DNA from: Actinomycetota bacterium
GTDB taxonomy: Bacteria; Actinomycetota; Actinomycetes; Streptosporangiales; Streptosporangiaceae
DNA length: 6,056 nt
NCBI GenBank assembly: GCA_003242605.1
Contig: QGUZ01000308.1
Coordinates: 1 to 6,056, forward strand
Direction: 5' to 3'
This document shows, piece after piece, positions 1 through 5,188 of the stretch. The position numbers were made by a program, and so were the translations under genes. The notes below the pieces were generated by a model. The model did not search any database. It had not been told where the DNA came from and was given only the letters and a program-made list of their open reading frames with translations. Numbering within the stretch: position 1 is the stretch's first letter; the number at the start of each line of letters is the position of its first letter.

Positions 1-1
1 C

Positions 2-193
2 CCCGCCGCCCCCCCCGGCGCCACGGCCCGGCGGCCCGCGCGGGGGGGGGCCGCGCCCCCCGGCCGCGCCCCGGCAGGGCGGCCCCGCCGCTGGTACGCG
101 ACGCCCGCGCTGCCGCGCACCCCGACCGGGAAGCCCGCCCGCGCCGCGCTCGCGGCCGCGCTCGCCGACGGCGGGCTGGAACCGCTGGCATGA
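2..193 (+). CDS. C-terminal end of an AMP-forming acyl-CoA ligase (partial)
   Basis: An open frame runs from the left edge to TGA at 191-193, giving about 63 residues. The second half reads WYATPALPRTPTGKPARAAL followed by an Ala-rich tail. This matches the last core motif (A10) of the ANL superfamily (acyl-CoA synthetases, fatty-acid CoA ligases), in which the PTGK lysine (codon at 137-139) is the catalytic lysine for adenylation. The family activates a carboxylic acid with ATP and transfers it to CoA in the cytoplasm. Only the C-terminal subdomain is visible, so the substrate cannot be read. The thiolase starts 13 bases after the stop, so the two are surely co-transcribed. The first 60 bases are nearly pure G/C with C8 and G9 runs and translate to an odd Pro/Arg/Gly stretch. 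A frame error there is possible, so only the part from about position 90 is secure. Confidence 0.75.
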   Translation, partial: PAAPPGATARRPARGGAAPPGRAPAGRPRRWYATPALPRTPTGKPARAALAAALADGGLEPLA

Positions 194-206
194 GACGGGG
201 GACACC

Positions 207-1367
207 GTGACCGAGATCGAGGACCGCACCCCGGTGGTGGTGGCCGCACGGCGCACCCCGATCGGCACCGCCGGGCACGCGCTGCGGAACGTTCCCGTGG
301 ACCGGCTCGCCGCCCCGGTGCTCGCCACGGTCGCCGCGGACGTCGCCGGCCTCGGGCTCGAGGTGGCCGACGTGGTGCTCGGCAACTGCACCGGCCCCGG
401 CGGCAACGTGGCCCGGGTGTGCGCGCTCGCCGCCGGGCTCGGGTACGGCGTGCCCGGCCTTACCGTGGACCGGCAGTGCGGCAGCGGACTGGCGGCGATC
501 CTCGTCGCCGCGCAGGCGGTGCGCGCCGGCGAGGCGGACCTGGTGATCGCGGGCGGCGTGGAGAGCGCGTCCACCGCGCCGATCCGCGCCCGCCGCGGCC
601 CGGACGGCGGCGCGGCCGAGCCGTACACCCGGGCGCCGTTCGCCCCGCCCGGCTTCCCCGACCCGGACATGGGCCCGGCCGCGGAGGCGCTCGCCGCCGC
701 GCGCGGGGTGAGCCGGGAGCGGCAGGACGCCTACGCGCTGCGCAGCCACGCCCGCGCGCTCGCCGCCCGGGACGCGGGCCGGTTCGCCAAGGAGATCGTG
801 CCGGTCGAGGGCCTCGCCGCCGACCAGCGACCGCGCAGGCTGCGCGCGGCCTCGCTGGCCCGGCTGCCCGCCGCGTTCGTGCCGGGCGGTACCGTGACGG
901 CCGGGAACAGCTCGCCGGTGAGCGACGGCGCGGCCGCGGTGGCGATCGTGCCGGAGCGGCTGCGGGCGGGCCTGCCCGGGCTGCGGCTGGTGGCCGGCGC
1001 GGTGGTCGGGTGCGACCCGGCGCTGCCCGGCTGGGGCCCGGTGCCCGCGGTGCGGCGGGTGCTCGACCGGGCCGGGGTGACCCTCGACCGGGTCGCCGCG
1101 GTGGAGATCGTGGAGGCGTTCGCGGCCCAGGTGCTCGCGGTCACCGACGCGCTCGGCCTCGACCCGCTCGGCGCGGACGACGACCGGGTGTGCGCCGACG
1201 GCGGGGCGATCGCGCTCGGCCACCCGTGGGGCGCGACCGGCGCGGTGGTGGTGACCCGGCTGTTCACCCGGCTCGTCGGCTCCGGCGCGCCGCCCGGCAC
1301 GCTCGGGCTGGCGACCGCGGCCGTGGGCGGCGGGCTCGGCGTGGCGGCGCTCTTCGAGGTGGTGTGA
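207..1367 (+). CDS. Thiolase-family protein with altered active site
   Basis: This 386-residue protein, close to the usual 390-400 of thiolases, starts at GTG after a GGGGGA ribosome site (197-202). Thiolases condense two acyl-CoAs or cleave a 3-ketoacyl-CoA. Seen: the N-terminal motif VVVAARRTPIG; the nucleophile loop DRQCGSGL with C91; GTVTAGNSSPVSDGAAA (about 228-244); and GGAIALGHPWGATGA with H339. Two catalytic positions differ from the family. The NEAFA loop reads VEAFA (V302 where the oxyanion-hole Asn should be). The C-terminal CxGGG motif reads AVGGG (A372 where the second catalytic Cys should be). Acyl transfer to C91 may remain, but ordinary Claisen or thiolytic chemistry is doubtful. 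It sits between the acyl-CoA ligase and BioM/BioN-like genes and overlaps the latter by 4 bases. That order resembles the yhfT-yhfS pair next to bioY in Bacillus, suggesting a biotin-precursor role. The family call is secure; the function is inferred. Confidence 0.9.
   Translation: MTEIEDRTPVVVAARRTPIGTAGHALRNVPVDRLAAPVLATVAADVAGLGLEVADVVLGNCTGPGGNVARVCALAAGLGYGVPGLTVDRQCGSGLAAILVAAQAVRAGEADLVIAGGVESASTAPIRARRGPDGGAAEPYTRAPFAPPGFPDPDMGPAAEALAAARGVSRERQDAYALRSHARALAARDAGRFAKEIVPVEGLAADQRPRRLRAASLARLPAAFVPGGTVTAGNSSPVSDGAAAVAIVPERLRAGLPGLRLVAGAVVGCDPALPGWGPVPAVRRVLDRAGVTLDRVAAVEIVEAFAAQVLAVTDALGLDPLGADDDRVCADGGAIALGHPWGATGAVVVTRLFTRLVGSGAPPGTLGLATAAVGGGLGVAALFEVV
1356..1362 (+). promoter_or_regulatory. 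Ribosome site within the thiolase 3' end, for the ECF ATPase
   Basis: GAGGTGG, inside the last thiolase codons, is a good Shine-Dalgarno match. It lies only one base before the overlapping GTG at 1364, but seven bases before an in-frame TTG at 1370, which is the normal spacing. The site therefore favours TTG 1370 (protein beginning MIEF) as a serious alternative start, whereas overlap-coupled re-initiation favours GTG 1364. Confidence 0.5.
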
Positions 1368-2044
1368 AGTTGATCGAATTCTCCGACGTGCATCTGCGGC
1401 TGGGGGAGCGCGACGTGCTGTGCGGGATCACCGCGCGGCTCACCGAGCGCCGGGTCGGCGTGATCGGCGCGAACGGCTCGGGCAAGAGCACGCTCGCCCG
1501 GCTCATCAACGGCCTCGCCCTGCCCACCTCGGGCACGGTCACCGTGGACGGCCTCGACACCCGGCGGCACGCCGCCCGCATCCGCCGCCGGGTCGGGTTC
1601 GTGTTCACCGACCCGGACGCGCAGATCGTCATGCCGACCGTCGCCGAGGACGTGGCGTTCTCGCTGCGCCGCCGCGGCGTGCCCAAGGACGAGATCGACC
1701 GCCGGGTGCGCGAGGTGCTCGCCCGGTACGGCCTGGAGGAGCACGCCGACCAACCCGCCCACCACCTGTCCGGCGGCGAGAAGCAGCTGCTCGCGCTCTG
1801 CTCGGTGCTCGCCCTCGAACCGGAGATCATCGTGATGGACGAGCCGACCACGCTGCTCGACCTGCGCCACTCCCGCAGGATCGCCGCGCTCGTGCGCGAG
1901 CTGCCCCAGCAGGTGGTCGTGGTCACCCACGACCTGCCGCTGCTGGCGGACTTCGACCGGGTCCTCGTGCTCGACCAGGGCAAGATCGTCGCGGACGCGG
2001 ATCCGGCCACCGCGATCGACCACTACCGGGCGCTGCTGTCGTGA
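1364..2044 (+). CDS. bioM: ECF transporter ATPase, BioM-like
   Basis: This 226-residue ABC ATPase is the size of single-domain energy-coupling-factor A components. It powers vitamin uptake together with a T protein and a membrane substrate binder. Seen: Walker A GANGSGKST (35-43), signature LSGGEKQ (135-141), Walker B IIVMDEP with catalytic E160, D-loop LLD (164-166) and switch H189. The Q-loop region reads VGFVFTDPDAQIVMPT (77-92): Thr82 stands where ABC ATPases normally have Gln, although the CbiO/EcfA-type DPDxQ that follows is kept. The GTG start gives a 4-base GTGA overlap with the thiolase stop; TTG at 1370 is an alternative (224 residues). Its own TGA overlaps the start of the T component by the same 4 bases. 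Length, the VMPT segment and the neighbouring short T protein fit BioM of actinobacterial BioMNY systems. CbiO (cobalt) or a shared EcfA is the alternative, so the biotin assignment is contextual. Confidence 0.87.
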   Translation: MKLIEFSDVHLRLGERDVLCGITARLTERRVGVIGANGSGKSTLARLINGLALPTSGTVTVDGLDTRRHAARIRRRVGFVFTDPDAQIVMPTVAEDVAFSLRRRGVPKDEIDRRVREVLARYGLEEHADQPAHHLSGGEKQLLALCSVLALEPEIIVMDEPTTLLDLRHSRRIAALVRELPQQVVVVTHDLPLLADFDRVLVLDQGKIVADADPATAIDHYRALLS

Positions 2045-2646
2045 GGCACCTGACCGGCGTCTACCTCCCCGGCGACTCGGTGCTGCACCGCATGCCCGCC
2101 GGGGCGAAGCTGCTCGGCCTGCTCGCCGCCGGTACGGCGCTGCTGCTGCTCGGCTCGCCGGCCCAGCTCGCCGTGGCCGCCGCGGTGGTGGCGCTGCTGT
2201 ACGCGGTGGCCGGGGTGGGCGCGGCCGCGGCGTGGGCGCAGATCCGGCCGCTGCGCTGGTTCGCCCCGCTGCTGTTCGCCTTCCAGCTCGCCGTGGCGGG
2301 CCTGGACGGCGCGGTCACCGTCACGCTGCGCGTGGTGCTCGCCGTGGCGCTCGCCGGGCTGGTCACCCTCACCACCCGCACCACGGTGATGCTCGCCTGC
2401 CTGGAACGCGTCCTCGCCCCCGCCCGCCACCTCGGCCTCGATCCGTTCCGGCTGTCGCTGCTGCTGTCGCTCACCCTGCGCAGCGTCCCGGTGATCGCCG
2501 ACCTCGCGGCCCGGGTCCGGGAGGCGCAGAGGGCCAGGGGCGTGGAGCGCAGCGTGCGGGCGTTCGCCGTACCGCTCGTGGTCGGCGCGCTGCGGTACGC
2601 GGACGCCCTCGGCGAGGCGCTGAGCGCCCGTGGCCTGGACGACTGA
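2041..2646 (+). CDS. bioN: ECF transporter transmembrane component T, BioN-like
   Basis: This 201-residue membrane protein begins at GTG overlapping the ATPase stop (GTGA, 2041-2044). No separate Shine-Dalgarno is visible, so translation is probably coupled to the ATPase. The N-terminal segment LHRMPAGAKLLG, several hydrophobic segments (about 22-38, 42-60, 70-88, 92-112, 174-192) and a charged cytoplasmic domain in between are typical of EcfT/CbiQ. The two diagnostic Ala-Arg-Gly coupling motifs are both present: REAQRARGVE (ARG 165-167) and ALSARGLDD (ARG 196-198, near the C terminus). They dock onto the ATPase dimer. The small size, about 200 rather than 250-270 residues, suits BioN. With BioM it would energise BioY to import biotin. 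BioY is absent here and is expected upstream of the ligase or elsewhere. The family is secure; biotin as substrate is a reasonable inference. Confidence 0.85.
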   Translation: MRHLTGVYLPGDSVLHRMPAGAKLLGLLAAGTALLLLGSPAQLAVAAAVVALLYAVAGVGAAAAWAQIRPLRWFAPLLFAFQLAVAGLDGAVTVTLRVVLAVALAGLVTLTTRTTVMLACLERVLAPARHLGLDPFRLSLLLSLTLRSVPVIADLAARVREAQRARGVERSVRAFAVPLVVGALRYADALGEALSARGLDD

Positions 2647-2668
2647 ACGAGCAGGTTCGCACAACGGC

Positions 2669-2681
2669 TAGGGTGCAGATG
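2669..2681 (+). promoter_or_regulatory. Leaderless promoter of the lspA-like gene (-10 box)
   Basis: TAGGGT at 2669-2674 matches the actinobacterial -10 form TANNNT. Seven bases beyond its last base lies 2681, the G of the GTG start codon, which is the expected transcription start. No Shine-Dalgarno precedes this GTG. Together these suggest a leaderless mRNA, which is common in actinomycetes. I see no good -35 box at 17-18 bases upstream, a region that overlaps the end of the BioN-like gene. Confidence 0.5.
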
Positions 2682-3196
2682 TGTTCCTGTGGGTTCTGGG
2701 CATAGCGGCCATGCTGGTGGTGGTCGATCAGGCCACCAAGTGGTGGGCGGAATCGGCGCTGGCCGGCGGAGAGGTCATCGACGTGATCGGGGACTGGATC
2801 CAGTTCCGCCTGATCTACAACTCCGGGGCGGCGTTCTCCATAGGCGCGGAACACACCTGGGTGTTCGCGATCGCGTCCGCGGTCGTGGTGGCGGCGGTGA
2901 CGTGGATCGCCCGCCGGGTGCGGTGCTGGCCGTGGGCGGTGTCGCTGGGGCTGGTGCTCGGCGGCGCGACGACCCACCTGCTCGACCGGCTGCTGCGGGA
3001 GCCGGGGTTCGCCCGCGGCCGGGTGGTCGACTTCATCGACTACTTCGACCTGTTCATCGGGAACGTCGCGGACATCGCGCTCGTCGGCGGGATCTTCTGG
3101 GCGGCCCTGCTCCACCTGCGCGGGGTCGAGCTCGACGGCAGCCGGGGCGGCGACGGCAAGGAGACGGCGGACACGCCGGACACCGCCGAGGGCTGA
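2681..3196 (+). CDS. lspA: Lipoprotein signal peptidase II (LspA family, possible paralogue)
   Basis: This 171-residue, four-helix membrane protein cleaves signal peptides of prolipoproteins at the lipid-modified Cys. Seen: DQATK (16-20) at the end of helix 1; YNSGAAFS (46-53); LGGATTHLLDR (93-103); VVDFID (115-120) with D117; and NVAD (128-131) with D131. D117 and D131 align with the catalytic aspartate pair. Hydrophobic segments lie at about 3-19, 60-77, 84-101 and 125-146, and the tail is charged. One conserved residue is changed: the Asn of the GGALGNxxDR motif is His99. The gene is 34 bases after the BioN-like gene, with its own probable leaderless promoter, and is not followed by rluD as housekeeping actinobacterial lspA often is. 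It may be a second copy. ATG at 2679 is out of frame and yields only eight codons, so GTG 2681 is chosen. Confidence 0.88.
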   Translation: MFLWVLGIAAMLVVVDQATKWWAESALAGGEVIDVIGDWIQFRLIYNSGAAFSIGAEHTWVFAIASAVVVAAVTWIARRVRCWPWAVSLGLVLGGATTHLLDRLLREPGFARGRVVDFIDYFDLFIGNVADIALVGGIFWAALLHLRGVELDGSRGGDGKETADTPDTAEG

Positions 3197-3282
3197 CCGG
3201 CCCCGCGCGAGCGCGATTCGGCCCGTTGTGCCGGGATTCAACCCTGCGATGGGGCCACAACCTGCCAGAATGCGTACCTAGT

Positions 3283-3306
3283 CGTGTCCACTCGCCGGTG
3301 GACGCG
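3283..3306 (+). other. 9-bp hairpin between the lspA-like gene and the VanW gene
   Basis: CGTGTCCAC (3283-3291) pairs with GTGGACGCG (3298-3306) around the 6-base loop TCGCCG, with one G-T wobble. It lies 87 bases after the lspA-like stop and 33 before the VanW ATG. No T run follows, so it is not a standard terminator. It may be a 5' leader structure, an operator-like palindrome or a GC-type hairpin terminator. I see no convincing -10/-35 pair in the 142-base gap (3197-3338). Confidence 0.5.
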
Positions 3307-3326
3307 TCGGCATGACCCCGAGCCCC

Positions 3327-3335
3327 GAAGGGTGA
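3327..3335 (+). promoter_or_regulatory. Ribosome binding site of the VanW gene
   Basis: GAAGGGTGA, with an AAGG core, lies three to six bases before ATG 3339. It supports that start over other in-frame candidates. Confidence 0.6.
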
Positions 3336-3338
3336 TCC

Positions 3339-5048
3339 ATGACCGCCGTGCGCCCGAGGCGTCAGACCCCTCGGAACCTGACATCGCGCCGTATCGGACG
3401 CTGGCCGATCATCGTGGGCGCCGTGCTCGCCGTGCTCGTCGCCTGCTACGCGGTGCCCGCCGTGGTGCTGGCGGGTGAGATCCCGCCCGGCACCACCGTC
3501 GCCGGGGTCGACATCGGCGGCTACTCCCCGCAGAGCGCCGAGCGCGTGCTCGCCCGCGAGCTCAACGAGGAGGCCACCCGGCCGCTCATCCTGCGCGCCG
3601 GGAAGAAGACGCTCCGGCTCTCGCCCCGCCAGGCCGGGCTCTCCATCGACACGGCGGCGACCGTCGCCGACGCCGAGGGCTCGCTCTCCCCGCCCGGGGT
3701 GGCGCGGGCCCTGTTCGGGAGCAACGAGGTACGGCTGCGCGTGAAGGTGGACCGCGAACGCCTCGACGCCGCGATCGCGAACCTCGCCAAGCGGATCGAC
3801 GTCGCCCCGCGCGACGGCGCCGTCCGGTTCGCGGGCACGACCCCCCGGGTGACCCAGCCGCGCAACGGGATCGCGCTCGACCGGAAGGCCGCGGCCGAGG
3901 CGATCATCGCCGCCTACCCGCTGCAGCGGGAGGTGACCCTCCCCACCAAGGTGGTGGCCCCGAAGGTGACGGCGGCCGGGGTGAAGCGGGCGGTCGCGGC
4001 CGCGCGCCGGGCCGTGTCCGGGCCGATCACGCTCACCAACGGCGGGCGCACCGCCACCGTCACTCCCGAGATGATCGCGCAGCACCTGCGCTTCGTACCG
4101 GACGGCAAGGGCGGCCTGCGGCCGCGGTTCGACGCCGAGAAGGTCGCCCTCGAGGTGCAGGACAAGCTCGTCGACGGCGCGCAGGCCCCCAAGGACGCGT
4201 CGTTCAAAATCGTCAATGGCAAGCCGGTCGTGGTGCCGCACCGCGTCGGCATGGGCGTGGACCCCGCCGCGCTCAAGAAGGACGTCGAGCAGACGATCAC
4301 CGGCGGCGGGAGCCGTACCATCAAGGTCTCGCTCACCAAGGCGCTGCCGAAGCTCACCACCGCCAAGGCGCGCAAGCTCGGCATCCGCGAGAAGGTGTCG
4401 TCGTACACCACCCACTACCCGTGCTGCCCGCCGCGGGTGACGAACATCCACCGGATCGCCGACATCCTCGACGGCCACCTCGTCATGCCCGGCGAGACGT
4501 TCTCGCTCAACGGCGTGGTCGGCAAGCGGGACAAGGCCCGCGGCTTCGTCGAGGCGCCGATGATCCTCAACGGGCGGTACGTCGACGACGTCGGCGGCGG
4601 CATCTCGCAGTTCGTCACCACGATGTTCAACGCCGTGTTCTTCGGCGGCTTCGAGGACGTGCAGCACACGCCGCACATGTACTACATCTCCCGCTACCCG
4701 GCGGGCCGCGAGTCCACGGTCTCCTACCCGCAGCCGGACTTCCGCTGGCGCAACGACTCGCCGTATGGCGTGCTCATCACCACGTCCTACACGAACACCT
4801 CGGTGACGGTGACCTTCTGGAGCACCAAGCGGTACGACATCGAGTCGCGCAGCTCCGGCCGGTACAACATCCAGCCGTACAAGACGATCACCGAGACCGG
4901 GCCCGACTGCATCCCGATGGAGGGGGCCGAGGGGTTCTCCATCGACGTGTGGCGGATCTTCAAGAAGAACGGCAAGGAGATCCGCCGGGAGAAGTTCCAC
5001 ACCGTCTACGCCCCGGAGCCCAAGCTCATCTGCAAGAAGAAGGAGTGA
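3339..5048 (+). CDS. Membrane-anchored VanW-domain protein
   Basis: This 569-residue protein has an Arg-rich cytoplasmic N terminus (1-22), a transmembrane anchor at about 24-45, and an extracellular remainder. After the anchor comes IPPGTTVAGVDIGGYS (48-63), the typical opening of YoaR-like putative peptidoglycan-binding domains. Residues up to about 350 look like two such domains. The VanW domain follows at about 355-490: YPCC (360-363), NIHRIADILDG, MPGETFSLNGVVG (383-395), a GGGISQF block (419-425), then HTPHMYY and YPAGRESTV. The C-terminal extension has Cys524 and Cys565 and ends in KKKE. VanW takes its name from a gene of some vancomycin-resistance clusters, but its biochemistry is not established. 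No vanHAX or vanRS genes are here, so resistance should not be inferred. Many actinomycetes carry such envelope proteins. It is probably a single-gene unit ending at the terminator 18 bases downstream. A chance LVAC (33-36) resembles a lipobox. Confidence 0.88.
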   Translation: MTAVRPRRQTPRNLTSRRIGRWPIIVGAVLAVLVACYAVPAVVLAGEIPPGTTVAGVDIGGYSPQSAERVLARELNEEATRPLILRAGKKTLRLSPRQAGLSIDTAATVADAEGSLSPPGVARALFGSNEVRLRVKVDRERLDAAIANLAKRIDVAPRDGAVRFAGTTPRVTQPRNGIALDRKAAAEAIIAAYPLQREVTLPTKVVAPKVTAAGVKRAVAAARRAVSGPITLTNGGRTATVTPEMIAQHLRFVPDGKGGLRPRFDAEKVALEVQDKLVDGAQAPKDASFKIVNGKPVVVPHRVGMGVDPAALKKDVEQTITGGGSRTIKVSLTKALPKLTTAKARKLGIREKVSSYTTHYPCCPPRVTNIHRIADILDGHLVMPGETFSLNGVVGKRDKARGFVEAPMILNGRYVDDVGGGISQFVTTMFNAVFFGGFEDVQHTPHMYYISRYPAGRESTVSYPQPDFRWRNDSPYGVLITTSYTNTSVTVTFWSTKRYDIESRSSGRYNIQPYKTITETGPDCIPMEGAEGFSIDVWRIFKKNGKEIRREKFHTVYAPEPKLICKKKE

Positions 5049-5066
5049 GCCGGGCCGGCGCACGGG

Positions 5067-5101
5067 AAGGCCCGCGTCCCCGAGCGGGGCGCGGGCCTTT
5101 T
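5067..5101 (+). terminator. Intrinsic terminator after the VanW gene
   Basis: AAGGCCCGCG (5067-5076) pairs perfectly with CGCGGGCCTT (5090-5099). After one unpaired T, CCCC pairs with GGGG around the loop GAGC. The hairpin is followed by more T (TTTT, 5098-5101). It starts 18 bases after the VanW stop. It lies between convergent genes and may also block transcripts from the right, though on the minus strand only two T follow. Confidence 0.9.
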
Positions 5102-5151
5102 CCGTTTCCGCTGGAAGGGTGCTTCACGGAGAGGGCCGGAGAAGTCCCTGG

Positions 5152-5178
5152 CGCGCCCGGACCCGGCGGCCGGGCGCG
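5152..5178 (-). terminator. GC-rich hairpin after the CAP-domain gene (possible terminator)
   Basis: CGCGCCCGG (5152-5160) pairs with CCGGGCGCG (5170-5178) around a 9-base loop, giving nine perfect G-C pairs. Read on the minus strand, it begins 10 bases after the CAP gene stop. No T run follows, so it would be the U-poor hairpin type proposed for actinomycetes, or only an mRNA 3'-end stabiliser. The rest of 5102-5188 shows no gene. Confidence 0.5.
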
Positions 5179-5188
5179 TGCGCCGGCG

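Noticed and set aside
286..295. Perfect palindrome GGAACGTTCC, considered as a biotin-regulator operator
   Set aside because: It lies inside the thiolase coding region and does not have the spacing of the known actinobacterial BioQ-type operator. It is probably chance.
419..1363. N-terminal extension of the ECF ATPase frame through the thiolase gene
   Set aside because: The upstream part is an Arg/Gly/Ala-rich shadow of the thiolase. The ATPase homology begins at about 1364-1370.
731..2023. Long minus-strand open frames opposite the thiolase and ECF ATPase genes
   Set aside because: They overlap two well-supported genes and show low-complexity Ser/Thr/Arg-rich translations typical of GC-driven open frames.
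3266..3271. CAGAAT as a -10 box for the VanW gene
   Set aside because: The first consensus base is wrong and there is no acceptable -35 sequence 16-18 bases upstream.
3339..5048. Vancomycin-resistance cluster suggested by the VanW name
   Set aside because: No vanH, vanA/B, vanX, vanR or vanS genes are present, and VanW-domain proteins are widespread in bacteria without resistance.
3054..5063. Very long open frame on the minus strand opposite the VanW gene
   Set aside because: It lies antisense to a protein with clear VanW motifs. Its translation is rich in Arg, Gly, His and Val with no recognisable motif, as expected from the complement of high-GC codons.
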